Assembly (NCBI RefSeq): GCF_004000215.1
Contig: NZ_RBVY01000007.1
Span: 124,001-188,000, forward strand
DNA: 64,000 nucleotides
Origin: Nitratireductor alexandrii
GTDB taxonomy: Bacteria; Pseudomonadota; Alphaproteobacteria; Rhizobiales; Rhizobiaceae
Reading direction: 5' to 3'
The notes under the pieces are model-generated. The model was given only the letters and a program-made list of their open reading frames with translations. It did no database searches and was not told the origin of the DNA. Below, piece after piece: positions 46,677 through 55,130 of the stretch. Position numbers and translations under genes: made by a program. Each line of letters starts with the position of its first letter. Position 1 is the stretch's first letter.

Positions 46677-46783
46677 TTAAGCCGTTCTGCCTTTCACGCA
46701 AGCGCAGATCGGCTCTAACTTTTTACGGCGTTTGCGAACGGCGAACCGGCTTCCGCTTCGCCTGGAAGCGTTCTCGGTGCCGC

Positions 46784-47119
46784 TTAGCCGGCCGTTTGCT
46801 GCACCAGGCCGTAAAGGTTCATGCAGCGCCCGCCGGTGCGGCAGTAGGCGAGTACGGGCCGGGGCAGCGCGGAAAGCGCCGCCGCCATCTCCGAGACGTT
46901 GTCTTGGGTCACGGCGCCGGACACGACGGGAATGAAGCGGAACTCCAGCCCCGCCGCGCGAACCGCGGCCTCGACCTCGTCATGCGGAACCGCGCCTTCC
47001 TCGCTGTCGGGCCGGTTGCAAACCACGCTTTTGAAGCCCGCATCGGCGATGGCCTGAACGTGCTCGGCGCCGATCTGGCCGGCCACGGCGAAATCCTGGT
47101 TGATCTGGCGGATTTCCAT
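46784..47119 (-). CDS. TIGR01244/DUF442 family sulfur transferase-like protein
   Basis: The 111-residue product is the small domain that is fused to the metallo-hydrolase in Blh proteins of some species; here it is a separate gene. It has a PTP/rhodanese-like loop YCRTGGRC with active-site C93 and R98 (CX4R), and begins MEIRQINQDFAVAGQI as the family does. It likely handles sulfane sulfur for the neighbouring persulfide dioxygenase-like enzyme. An in-frame extension to 47173 overlaps the preceding gene and is less likely. Confidence 0.85.
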   Translation of the reverse strand: MEIRQINQDFAVAGQIGAEHVQAIADAGFKSVVCNRPDSEEGAVPHDEVEAAVRAAGLEFRFIPVVSGAVTQDNVSEMAAALSALPRPVLAYCRTGGRCMNLYGLVQQTAG

Positions 47120-47169
47120 GTCTTGAACCTCTTGCGGTGCTGCGTGGTGAAGGTGGGCGCGCAGGCCCC

Positions 47170-48066
47170 TCAAAGTCCGTTTACCGGCACCTTCAGATAG
47201 GTTTTGCCGTCTTCTTCCTCGGGTGGCAAGTGTCCGGCGCGCATATTGACCTGCAGCGAGGGAATGATCAGCTTCGGCATGTCGAGCGTGGCGTCGCGCG
47301 CTTCGCGCATGGCAACGAATTCGTCCTCGGTGATGCCGTCACGCACATGGATATTGTGCTGACGCTCCTCCGCGACCGTGGTTTCCCATTTGATGTCGCG
47401 GCCGTTCGGGCCGTAGTCGTGGCAGATGAAGAGCCGCGTCTCGTCGGGCAGTGCCAGCACCCGCTTGATCGAGCGATAGAGTTCGCGGGCGTCGCCGCCG
47501 GGAAAGTCAGCGCGGGCCGACCCGCCATCGGGCATGAACAGCGTGTCGCCGACGAAGGCGGCATCGCCGATCACATGCGTCATGCAGGCCGGCGTATGGC
47601 CGGGCGTGTGCATGGCATAGGCGGTCATGGAGCCGATCGTGTAGCTGTCGCCGTCCTTGAACAGCCGGTCGAACTGCGAGCCGTCGCGCTGGAACTCGGT
47701 GCCCTCGTTGAAGACCTTGCCGAACGTGTCCTGCACGATGGTGATCCGGTCGCCGATGCCGAGCTTGCCGCCGAGCTTCTCCTGGATATAGGGCGCGGCC
47801 GACAGATGATCGGCATGGACATGGGTCTCGATGATCCACTCCAGGGCCAGGTCGTTCTTGCGGATGAAGTCGATGATCTGGTCGGCGTGATCATAGGTGA
47901 TGCGGCCGGCCGCGTAATCGATATCCATCACCGAATCGACCACCGCGCAGGCCTTCGAGTTCGGATCTTTGACCACATAGGTGACGGTGTTGGTGGCCTC
48001 GTCGAAAAACGCCGTGATTTCCGGCTTGACCGACAGGTCGGGTGTAAAGGGCAGGGGGGACGTCAT
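47170..48066 (-). CDS. blh: MBL-fold persulfide dioxygenase-like hydrolase (Blh type)
   Basis: The 298-residue metallo-beta-lactamase-fold protein belongs to the ETHE1/Blh group that oxidises persulfides such as glutathione persulfide to sulfite. The iron site is THVHADHLSAAPYI (HxHxDH), TPGHTPACMTH, and GDTLFMPD; the later LFICHDYGPNGRDIKWETT histidine completes it. Blh in Xylella and Agrobacterium is controlled by BigR and protects against sulfide in low oxygen. Here it follows two YeeE/YedE membrane genes and precedes the DUF442 gene, the same set of functions, with the bigR homologue diverging at the head of the operon. Confidence 0.9.
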   Translation of the reverse strand: MTSPLPFTPDLSVKPEITAFFDEATNTVTYVVKDPNSKACAVVDSVMDIDYAAGRITYDHADQIIDFIRKNDLALEWIIETHVHADHLSAAPYIQEKLGGKLGIGDRITIVQDTFGKVFNEGTEFQRDGSQFDRLFKDGDSYTIGSMTAYAMHTPGHTPACMTHVIGDAAFVGDTLFMPDGGSARADFPGGDARELYRSIKRVLALPDETRLFICHDYGPNGRDIKWETTVAEERQHNIHVRDGITEDEFVAMREARDATLDMPKLIIPSLQVNMRAGHLPPEEEDGKTYLKVPVNGL

Positions 48067-48093
48067 GTCTGCGCTCCTTTGTCGAACATGGGT

Positions 48094-48528
48094 TCAGGCG
48101 ATTGCGGCGCGGGTCGTGCGGGCCTTGAGCCAGCGCGCCAGGATAATGCCGGCGATCATCGCGGCGAGGAAGATCGGCGTCTGCGGATGGCCGAGGCCGA
48201 GTGCGGGAACCGCGCCGCCCGGGCAGAAGCCCGCAATGCCCCAGCCGATGCCGAACAAGGCCGAGCCGCTGACAAGCGGCATGTCGATGTCGCGGGTGGT
48301 CGGCAAGGAGTACCGCGCGTCGAAAAGCGGGCGTTCGCGGGCGCCGAAGACCAGGCGGTAGCCGATCGCGGTGGTGACGAGCGCGCCACCCATGACGAAG
48401 ATCAGGCTGGGATCCCAAGTGCCGGCGATGTCGAAGAAGTTCAGAACCTTGGCCGGGTTGGCCATGCCGGAAAGGGCGATGCCGATGCCGAACAGGCCAC
48501 CGATCAGAAAGGCGGAAACGATTTTCAT
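48094..48528 (-). CDS. YeeE/YedE family membrane protein (PmpB-like)
   Basis: The 144-residue product has about four membrane helices and the conserved cysteine motif GWGIAGFCPGGAVPALG typical of the second half of YeeE/YedE transporters, which import or export small sulfur species such as thiosulfate. The ATG at 48528 follows the stop of the partner gene by 2 bases. YeeE in one polypeptide is about 350 residues; here, as in other BigR operons, two short proteins replace it. Confidence 0.88.
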   Translation of the reverse strand: MKIVSAFLIGGLFGIGIALSGMANPAKVLNFFDIAGTWDPSLIFVMGGALVTTAIGYRLVFGARERPLFDARYSLPTTRDIDMPLVSGSALFGIGWGIAGFCPGGAVPALGLGHPQTPIFLAAMIAGIILARWLKARTTRAAIA

Positions 48529-48530
48529 CT

Positions 48531-48953
48531 TCAGGCTCCGATCACATGACGGACAATATAAACGGTCACGAAGGACGCGATCATGAAAACAACGGTGGCA
48601 ACAATCGAACGCGGCGACAGCCGGGCCATTCCGCAGACGCCGTGGCCGCTGGTGCAGCCGGCGCCGTAGCTGGCGCCGAAGCCGACGATCAAGCCACCGA
48701 CGACGAGCGCGACCGTCGACACGGGCACGGAAAAGGCAACGCTGCCGCCCGCCGCGAGGAAAACGAGCGGCGCCGCGACCGCGCCGGCCAAAAACGCAGC
48801 CCGCCAGGCCCAATCGGTCGCCAGGGGAGGGATGACGCCGGCCAGAATGCCGGTCATGCCGGCCACGCGGCCGTGCACGGCCATCAGCGCGACGGCCGCC
48901 AGTCCGATCAGGACGCCGCCGAACAAAGAAAGGTACGGTGTGAATTCTGTCAT
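48531..48953 (-). CDS. YeeE/YedE family membrane protein (PmpA-like)
   Basis: The 140-residue product has four membrane helices and the motif [23 protein letters not shown], whose cysteines relay sulfur groups in the YeeE/YedE family. It is the first gene of the sulfur operon and diverges from the bigR homologue, whose probable operator lies in the gap between them. It pairs with the next gene to form one transporter. Confidence 0.9.
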   Translation of the reverse strand: MTEFTPYLSLFGGVLIGLAAVALMAVHGRVAGMTGILAGVIPPLATDWAWRAAFLAGAVAAPLVFLAAGGSVAFSVPVSTVALVVGGLIVGFGASYGAGCTSGHGVCGMARLSPRSIVATVVFMIASFVTVYIVRHVIGA

Positions 48954-49009
48954 GGGAAGGTTACCGGAGAGGTTGGAGGTTGGGCTTGCGGTTGCTGGTT
49001 TCTCGCCAT

Positions 49010-49029
49010 ATATGATTACGTATTCATAT
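49010..49029. promoter_or_regulatory. Near-perfect AT-rich palindrome, probable BigR operator
   Basis: ATATGA (49010-49015) and TCATAT (49024-49029) flank a TACGTA core (49017-49022) with single T bases between, a 20-base dyad broken only at those two positions. It sits between the divergent bigR and pmpA-like genes, 16 bases before the regulator ATG. BigR/SqrR repressors bind AT-rich palindromes in such regions, so it is the likely shared operator. Confidence 0.65.
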
Positions 49030-49045
49030 GTTCAAGGAAAAAAAT

Positions 49046-49390
49046 ATGCGCATGGATATCGATCTGCTCGATCGTTCCGCCGAGAGCGCGGCCGAACTCC
49101 TGTCCGCGCTCGCCAACAAGAACAGGCTCATGATCCTGTGCAATCTGCTGAATGGCGAAATGGCGGTCCAGCCCCTGGCCGAGGCCGTCGGCATGAGCCA
49201 GTCGGCGCTGTCCCAGCAGCTCGCCAAACTACGCCTTCAGCATCTCGTGGCCACGCGCCGCGCCGGGCGGGAGGTCTATTATCGGGTCGCCTCGCCGCAG
49301 GTCGCCGAAGTGTTGGCGACGCTTTACCGCCTCTATTGCGAGCCGATGCAGGAGGCCTCGGGCCACAACGCGGTGGCCGTCGGCGCGTGA
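49046..49390 (+). CDS. bigR: ArsR-family persulfide-sensing repressor (BigR/SqrR-like)
   Basis: The 114-residue winged-helix repressor has SALANKNRLMILCNLLNGEMAV, then MSQSALSQQLAKLRLQHLV as recognition helix. It keeps the two cysteines that form a polysulfide bridge in BigR and SqrR: C32 (MILCNLL) and C98 (LYCEPM). The ATG at 49046 has AAGGA about 7 bases upstream; an ATG at 49028 is in frame but overlaps the palindromic operator and has no ribosome site. It faces the sulfur operon that it should repress until persulfide is present. Confidence 0.88.
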   Translation: MRMDIDLLDRSAESAAELLSALANKNRLMILCNLLNGEMAVQPLAEAVGMSQSALSQQLAKLRLQHLVATRRAGREVYYRVASPQVAEVLATLYRLYCEPMQEASGHNAVAVGA

Positions 49391-49416
49391 TCCGGGCGCC
49401 ACAGGGCGCCCGGATC
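49389..49416 (+). terminator. Strong hairpin at the end of bigR
   Basis: GATCCGGGCGCC (49389-49400) pairs perfectly with GGCGCCCGGATC (49405-49416) around a 4-base loop, overlapping the bigR stop codon. A short CTTCTTG follows rather than a U-run, so termination strength is uncertain. Confidence 0.6.
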
Positions 49417-49496
49417 GGCGGCGGGCCTTCTTGATCTGTCGTCGCGGTCTGTGCGTTCGTCGCCGAAAGCCCAGCCGGTCCCGGTCGCGACGCGTC

Positions 49497-50654
49497 TTAT
49501 GCGGCCGCGTCGGCGAACAGCCCGCCCGCGCGCGCGAGTTGGCGCAGATGGTGGTCGGCATTGCCACAGGCGACGTCGATCATGGTCATGCGCTTGAAAT
49601 AATGTCCGACCGCATATTCCATCGTCATGCCGACGCCGCCGTGGATCTGGACGGCGTTCTCGCCGGTCAAGCGTCCGCCACGCCCGATCTCGGCCTTGGC
49701 CGCGTGCATGGCGCGGGCGCGCTCTGCGGCGTCGGTTTCGTTCGCCATCATGGTGGCGAACATGGTGATCGAGCGTGCCTGTTCCAGCGCCACGAACATG
49801 TCGACGGCCTTGTGCTGCAGCGCCTGGAAGGAGCCGATCGGCACGCCGAACTGTTTCCGGACCTTCATGTAGTCCACGGTCAGCCCATGCATGGCCGCCA
49901 TCACGCCGACCGCCTCCGCGCACAGCGCGGCGATCGCCTGGTCGACGACATGGCGCACCAGCGGCAGGCCGTTTTCGGGGTCGCCCAGAACGGCGTCCAC
50001 CGGAACCGTCACGCCGTCGAGGGCGATTTCGGCCGCGCGCAGCCCGTCCTGGGTGGCATAGCCGCGGCGTGAGACGCCGTCGGCGTTGGCATCGACCAGA
50101 AAGACGCCGACGCCGCCTTCCTCGCGCGGGCCGCCGGCCGTGCGGGCGGTGACCACGAGGCGATCGGCGCAATCGCCGTGCAGCACGACGCTCTTTGCGC
50201 CCGAAAGCACGTATGAGCCGCCGTCCTTGCGGGCCGTCGTCTCGACATGGTTGAGATCGAAACGCGCATCGCGCTCGGTGTGGGCGAAGGCGAGCTTGAG
50301 CGCTCCCTCGGCGACCTGCGGCACCCATTCGGCGCGCTGCTCGGCCGAGGCGCCGAGCCGCAGGAAGCCGCCGCCCAGAATGACGGTGGCGAAATAGGGT
50401 TCCAGCGCCAGCACCCGGCCGAGCGCTTCCATCACGATCATCGTCTCGACGGCCCCGCCGCCAATGCCGCCGTCTTCCTCGGCAAACGGCAGCGCCATCA
50501 GGCCCATCTCGGCATAGTGGCCCCACATGGCCGTGCTCCAGCCCGCGTCCGACTTCAGGATGCGGTTGCGCTCCTCGAACCCGTATTTGTCGGCCAGAAG
50601 CCGGTCGAGCGAGTCCTTCAGGATCGATTGTTCCTCGGAAAGGTCAAAGTCCAT
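49497..50654 (-). CDS. pimD: Acyl-CoA dehydrogenase, small-subunit type (PimD-like)
   Basis: The 385-residue product has an acyl-CoA dehydrogenase fold and matches the PimD subunit type that pairs with PimC for oxidation of pimeloyl-CoA and related dicarboxyl-CoA esters. Near the end IHGGVGMTMEYAVGHYFKR replaces the usual catalytic-glutamate region of single-chain enzymes. It is the last gene of the minus-strand set pimFABC(x)D. Its start at 50654 has GAGGAA close by, 9 bases after the stop of an inserted small gene. Confidence 0.88.
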   Translation of the reverse strand: MDFDLSEEQSILKDSLDRLLADKYGFEERNRILKSDAGWSTAMWGHYAEMGLMALPFAEEDGGIGGGAVETMIVMEALGRVLALEPYFATVILGGGFLRLGASAEQRAEWVPQVAEGALKLAFAHTERDARFDLNHVETTARKDGGSYVLSGAKSVVLHGDCADRLVVTARTAGGPREEGGVGVFLVDANADGVSRRGYATQDGLRAAEIALDGVTVPVDAVLGDPENGLPLVRHVVDQAIAALCAEAVGVMAAMHGLTVDYMKVRKQFGVPIGSFQALQHKAVDMFVALEQARSITMFATMMANETDAAERARAMHAAKAEIGRGGRLTGENAVQIHGGVGMTMEYAVGHYFKRMTMIDVACGNADHHLRQLARAGGLFADAAA

Positions 50655-50663
50655 AGAGTTCCT

Positions 50664-50912
50664 CTATTTGAGTGCCCAAACGCCACGCGAGGGACTGGTG
50701 ACGGTGCCATCCTTGTAGAGCGTGAACCGCGCCCACCTCACGTTCTTCTTGAAAAGGTTCTCACCGTCACTAGTCGTACCGTTCAGTTCGGAGGCCGGAA
50801 CAGGCTCGTTGGCTTTGATCCATCGGTAGACGTTTTCGGGACGCGAGGGACCGAGTGCTCGAAGCGCATTCACGACCCATTTGCAGTAGGTATTTCTAGA
50901 AACCGCTGTCAT
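50664..50912 (-). CDS. Small Mrr-N-like winged-helix protein inserted in the pim operon
   Basis: The 82-residue product resembles the N-terminal winged-helix domain of Mrr-type restriction proteins: ALGPSRPENVYRWIKANEP, then NLFKKNVRWARFTLYKDGTVTSPSRGVWAL, the last part matching the family FENRVRWARxYLKKAGLLxSPxRGV pattern. No nuclease domain follows. It lies between pimC and pimD with 15 and 9 bases of spacing. Its base composition (about 55% GC) and AT-rich hexamers such as TCTAGA and ACTAGT differ from the flanking genes, which suggests acquisition. It may be a stand-alone DNA-binding regulator or a remnant; the function is unknown. Confidence 0.65.
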   Translation of the reverse strand: MTAVSRNTYCKWVVNALRALGPSRPENVYRWIKANEPVPASELNGTTSDGENLFKKNVRWARFTLYKDGTVTSPSRGVWALK

Positions 50913-50927
50913 TGCTTACCCTTGACA

Positions 50928-52130
50928 TCACAACCCCAGTACCGCCTTGGCGATGATGTTTTTCTGGATCTCGTTCGAGCCGCCGTAAATCGACACCTTG
51001 CGGTTGTTGAAATAGGACGGCGCGGCGAAGTGCGCGTAGTCGGGCACGTTGGAGGGTTCGTTCCAGCGATCGTCGCCCTCGGGCAGGTAGGGCGCGGCGT
51101 AGGGCCCCATGACCTCCATCAGCAGATGGGTCGTCGCCTGCTGGATCTCCGATCCCTTGATCTTCAGGATCGAGGAGGCGGGGTCGGGGCGGCCGGTGCT
51201 GCCGCGTTTGGCGTCGGCGGCGACCACGCGCAGCTGCGTCATCTCCAGTGCCTTCAGGTCGATCTCGATCGAGGCCAGCTTCTCGCGGAAGCGCTCGTCC
51301 TCGATCAACGGCCGTCCCGACGACATTTGCTTGGCCGCCAGCTCGCGAATGCGCGCCACGCGCTGCTTGGAGACGCCGATGCGCGCGATGTTGGTGCGCT
51401 CGTTGCCGAGCAGGAATTTCGCGTAGTCCCAGCCCTTGTTTTCCTCGCCGACCAGATTCTCGACCGGCACCTTGACGTCGGTCAAAAACACCTCGTTGAT
51501 CTCGCGGCCGCCGTCGATGGTGACGATCGGGCGGACCTCGATGCCGGGCGACGTCATGTCGATCAGCAGGAAGGAGATGCCCTGCTGCTTCTTCGCCGCC
51601 GGGTCGGTGCGCACCAGACAGAAGATCCAGTCGGCATATTGGGCCAGCGTCGTCCAGGTCTTCTGACCGTTGACGACGTAATGATCGCCCTCGCGCACGG
51701 CGCGGGTCTTCAGCGAGGCGAGATCGGAGCCGGAGCCGGGTTCGGAAAAACCCTGGCACCACCAGTCGTCGAGATTGGCGATGCGCGGCAGGAAGCGGGC
51801 CTTCTGGTCGTCGTTGCCGAACGTATAGATCACCGGCCCGACCATGTTGACGCCGAAGGCGAGCGGCTGCGGGGCCGGGAATTTCTGCAGCTCCTCCAGA
51901 AAGATATATTGCTTCATCGGTCCCCAGCCGGTGCCGCCGTGCTCGACCGGCCAGTGCGGCACCGCCCACCCCTTTTCGTTGAGGATGCGGGTCCAGCGCA
52001 CGAAGTCGTCCTTGCCGACATGTTCGGCGTCGACCATCTTTTCGCGGATGTCGGCGGGCAGCGTGTCGCGGAAGAAGGCGCGTACCTCTTCGCGAAAGGC
52101 GAGTTCCTCATCGGTGTAGCGAAGGTCCAT
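50928..52130 (-). CDS. pimC: Acyl-CoA dehydrogenase, large-subunit type (PimC-like)
   Basis: The 400-residue product is the PimC-type partner of PimD: PHWPVEHGGTGWGPMKQYIF, CQGFSEPGSGSDLASL (FAD/substrate loop), and the C-terminal IYGGSNEIQKNIIAKAVLGL. In single-chain medium-chain enzymes the last motif starts YEG with the catalytic glutamate, but here it is YGG, so catalysis probably depends on another glutamate, as in heteromeric acyl-CoA dehydrogenases. GGGAGC precedes the ATG at 52130. Order pimF-A-B-C-D is the same as in the Rhodopseudomonas palustris pimeloyl-CoA operon. Confidence 0.9.
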   Translation of the reverse strand: MDLRYTDEELAFREEVRAFFRDTLPADIREKMVDAEHVGKDDFVRWTRILNEKGWAVPHWPVEHGGTGWGPMKQYIFLEELQKFPAPQPLAFGVNMVGPVIYTFGNDDQKARFLPRIANLDDWWCQGFSEPGSGSDLASLKTRAVREGDHYVVNGQKTWTTLAQYADWIFCLVRTDPAAKKQQGISFLLIDMTSPGIEVRPIVTIDGGREINEVFLTDVKVPVENLVGEENKGWDYAKFLLGNERTNIARIGVSKQRVARIRELAAKQMSSGRPLIEDERFREKLASIEIDLKALEMTQLRVVAADAKRGSTGRPDPASSILKIKGSEIQQATTHLLMEVMGPYAAPYLPEGDDRWNEPSNVPDYAHFAAPSYFNNRKVSIYGGSNEIQKNIIAKAVLGL

Positions 52131-52228
52131 GTGAAGCTCCCTGCTCGATGGCGCCGCCCCGGCCGCCTGGCCGCCGTCTTGCCCGAGGCCGGGCAGGCTG
52201 CTGGCGAGCGAACCGGCGCGGGCCGTGT

Positions 52229-53410
52229 TCAGTTGATTTCCAGCAATCCCGCCGCGCCCATGCCGCCGCCGATGCACATGGTGACGACGGCGTATTTGAC
52301 GCCGCGGCGCTTGCCCTCGATCAGGGCGTGGCCGGCGAGCCGGGTGCCCGACATGCCGTAGGGGTGGCCGACCGCGATCGCGCCGCCGTCGACATTGAGC
52401 TTTTCGGGATCGATGCCGAGCCTGTCGCGGCAATAAATCACCTGCACGGCGAAGGCCTCGTTCAGTTCCCACAAACCGATGTCGTCGACCTTGAGCCCGT
52501 GCCGTTCGAGCAGGCGGGGCACGGCGAAGACCGGGCCGATGCCCATTTCGTCGGGCTCGCAGCCGGCGACGGCGAAGCCGCGGAAGATCCCGAGCGGGGC
52601 AAGGCCGCGCCGCTCGGCTTCCTTGGCCTCCATCATCACGCAGGCCGCCGCCCCGTCTGAGAGCTGGCTGGCGTTGCCGGCGGTGATGACGCCGTTCTCG
52701 CGCACCGGCTTCAGCCCCGCCAGCCCCTCGGCGGACGTATCGGGGCGCGGCCCCTCGTCATGTTCCAGCGTGACCTGTTTGTGCGAGACCTCCTTGGTCT
52801 GCTTGTCGACGACCGCCATGCGCACGGCGATCGGTGCGATCTCGGCGTCGAAGCGGCCGGCCTCGCGCGCCGCCGCGACGCGTTGTTGCGATTCCAGCCC
52901 GTATGCGTCCTGGCGCTCGCGCGAGATGTCGTAGCGTTTGGCGACGATCTCGGCGGTGTCGATCATCGGCAGGTAGACCTCCGGCTTGATCGCCATCAGC
53001 TTGTCGTCCATCAGCCGGAACGTGTTGCGATGGTCGTTCTGCACCAGGCTGATCGATTCCAGCCCGCCGGCGATCCCGGCCTTCACCCCGTCATTGCGGA
53101 TGGCGTTGGCCAGAAGCGCCATCGACTGCAGGCCGGACGAGCATTGCCGGTCGATCGTGGTGCCGGCGACTGAGACCGGCAGGCCCGCCGTCAACAGCGC
53201 CCGCCGGGCAACGTTGAGGCCGGTCGCGCCCTCCTGCATGGCGCAGCCCATGACCACATCCTCGATCTCGCCGCCCTCCAGCCCGGAGCGCTTGAGCGCG
53301 TGCTCGATGGCGTGGCCGCCGAGCGTGGCACCGGGCGTGTCGTTGAGCGCGCCGCGATAGGCCTTGCCGATCGGCGTGCGCGCGGTGGAAACGATGACGG
53401 CTTCGGCCAT
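52229..53410 (-). CDS. pimB: Acetyl-CoA acyltransferase (PimB-like thiolase)
   Basis: The thiolase releases acetyl-CoA from 3-oxopimeloyl-CoA and shorter 3-oxoacyl-CoA esters. The 393-residue product has the nucleophile C90 in [11 protein letters not shown], the histidine in [11 protein letters not shown], and the second cysteine in [17 protein letters not shown] lies 7 bases before the ATG at 53410. A longer open frame to 54418 is a shadow of the upstream ligase gene. The 98-base gap to pimC holds nothing else. Confidence 0.93.
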   Translation of the reverse strand: MAEAVIVSTARTPIGKAYRGALNDTPGATLGGHAIEHALKRSGLEGGEIEDVVMGCAMQEGATGLNVARRALLTAGLPVSVAGTTIDRQCSSGLQSMALLANAIRNDGVKAGIAGGLESISLVQNDHRNTFRLMDDKLMAIKPEVYLPMIDTAEIVAKRYDISRERQDAYGLESQQRVAAAREAGRFDAEIAPIAVRMAVVDKQTKEVSHKQVTLEHDEGPRPDTSAEGLAGLKPVRENGVITAGNASQLSDGAAACVMMEAKEAERRGLAPLGIFRGFAVAGCEPDEMGIGPVFAVPRLLERHGLKVDDIGLWELNEAFAVQVIYCRDRLGIDPEKLNVDGGAIAVGHPYGMSGTRLAGHALIEGKRRGVKYAVVTMCIGGGMGAAGLLEIN

Positions 53411-53433
53411 GGCAGTTCTCCTTGAACCTGTTC

Positions 53434-55128
53434 CTACGAGGCGTGGGCGGTCTCGCGCCGCGCAGCCTCTTCGTGCTTGAGTTCCAGTTTCGACAGCTTG
53501 CCGACCGGCGTGCGCGGCAGCGCGTCGCGCAGTTCGAGCGCGCTTGGCATTTCGTGCCGGCCGAGCCGGGTCTTGAGGAAGGTGCGCAAGTCCTCCAGCG
53601 TCAGCACGGGCGCGCCGGGCCGCAGCTTGACGAAGGCCTTGGCGGCCTCGCCGCGATAGGCGTCTGCCACACCGATCACCAGCACCTCCTCGACATCCGG
53701 GTGCTCGTAGATCATCTGCTCGATCAGTTGCGGGTAGACGTTGTAACCGCCGGACAGGATCATGTCCTTCTTGCGGTCGACGATGGTGAAGAAACCGTCC
53801 GCGTCCATGAAGCCGATATCGCCGGTCAGGAAGCCGCCGCCGGCGAAGGCGGCCGCCGTCTCTTCGGGGCGGTTGAGGTAGCCGGCGGTCACGTTCGGCC
53901 CGAAAATGCGCAACTCGCCGGTCTCGCCGGGGCGCAACACGCGTTCGGGCTCGTCGAGCGCGACCACGTCCATCCAGATGCCCGGCAGCGGCACGCCGAT
54001 CGTGCCGACCTTGTCCGGCCGGTCGAGGGGGATGTTGGTGCCGGCCGGTGCGGTCTCGGTCATGCCCCAGCCGCCGAGCAGGTCGTGCCCGGTCGCGACC
54101 TTCAGCCGCCGCGCGATTTCGACCGGCAGCGGCGCGCCGCCGGAGGCGCAGTAATGCAGCGAGGAGAAGTCGCGCCTTTCGAAGCCGGGGGTGGAGCAGA
54201 TCGCGATCCACATCGTCGGCACGCCGGGAAAGCTGGTCGCGCCGGCCTCGATTTCGTCGAGCGCGGTCAGCGGGTCGAAACGGGTGTGAACGAGCAGCGT
54301 GTGGCCGTTCTTCACGCTGCGCAGCATCACCGCGGTCAGCGCGTAGATGTGAAACAGCGGCAGGAACAGCAGCACCCGCTCCTGGGCGGGGCGCATCAGT
54401 CCCCAGGCGTCGAACCACAGATCGTAGCTTTCGACCGCCGTCGACAGATTTTCATGCGTCAGCAGTGCGCCCTTGGGCATGCCCGTCGTGCCGCCGGTAT
54501 ATTGCACCAGCGCCAGGTCGCCGAGTTCGACTTCGGGCAGTGATTCAACGCCTTCAGAACTTGAGTCAGCATGTTGCCGACCTGAGTCCAGAAATTCGTC
54601 GAACGTCTTGAAATCGTTCGTTTCCGGCAGCGGTCCCGTGAGCGGGGAGGGGCCGAATTTCGCGTCCTCGCCGATGACGAGGAGATCGACCAGACCGTCT
54701 GCGACGAGTTCGCCGGCGCGTGCCGCCAGCTCGCCGATATTGGTGGTCACGAGCAGCCGTGCGCCCGAGTCGGCGAGCTTGTGGCAAAGAACGCGCCGGC
54801 TGTCGAGGGGGCTGAGATGCACCACGGTGGCGCCGGCCTTGAGCGCACCGAAAAAGGCCAGCAGATGGTAGATCGTGTTGGGCAGCAGCAGTGCAATCTT
54901 GACGCCCGGGCCGGCGCCGGCGGCCCGGAAGGCGCGTGCGGCCCGATCGGTCTCGCGGCTGAGCGCCGAGAAGCTCAGCCGCGCGTTGCGAAAACACACC
55001 GCCTGCTTGTCGGGCCAGCGCGCGGCGGCGCGGTCGACGATGGTGTGGACCGGCCAGGCTGCAAGTGTCGTGTCGGGCGCCAGGCCCGGCGGATAGATCG
55101 CCTTCCAGGGAGCGGAGGCGAGATCCAT
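53434..55128 (-). CDS. pimA: Acyl-CoA ligase (PimA-like)
   Basis: This AMP-forming ligase activates dicarboxylic acids such as pimelate to CoA thioesters. The 564-residue product has the ATP motif [50 protein letters not shown] and the C-terminal lysine in [13 protein letters not shown] Ser/Asp-rich insert near residues 185-200 looks like a loop. It starts 2 bases after the pimF stop, so translation is coupled. The same frame is open far upstream but that part is a shadow of pimF. Confidence 0.92.
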   Translation of the reverse strand: MDLASAPWKAIYPPGLAPDTTLAAWPVHTIVDRAAARWPDKQAVCFRNARLSFSALSRETDRAARAFRAAGAGPGVKIALLLPNTIYHLLAFFGALKAGATVVHLSPLDSRRVLCHKLADSGARLLVTTNIGELAARAGELVADGLVDLLVIGEDAKFGPSPLTGPLPETNDFKTFDEFLDSGRQHADSSSEGVESLPEVELGDLALVQYTGGTTGMPKGALLTHENLSTAVESYDLWFDAWGLMRPAQERVLLFLPLFHIYALTAVMLRSVKNGHTLLVHTRFDPLTALDEIEAGATSFPGVPTMWIAICSTPGFERRDFSSLHYCASGGAPLPVEIARRLKVATGHDLLGGWGMTETAPAGTNIPLDRPDKVGTIGVPLPGIWMDVVALDEPERVLRPGETGELRIFGPNVTAGYLNRPEETAAAFAGGGFLTGDIGFMDADGFFTIVDRKKDMILSGGYNVYPQLIEQMIYEHPDVEEVLVIGVADAYRGEAAKAFVKLRPGAPVLTLEDLRTFLKTRLGRHEMPSALELRDALPRTPVGKLSKLELKHEEAARRETAHAS

Positions 55129-55130
55129 GG

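Noticed and set aside
50247-52361. 704-codon plus-strand frame
   Set aside because: Antisense to pimC and pimD.
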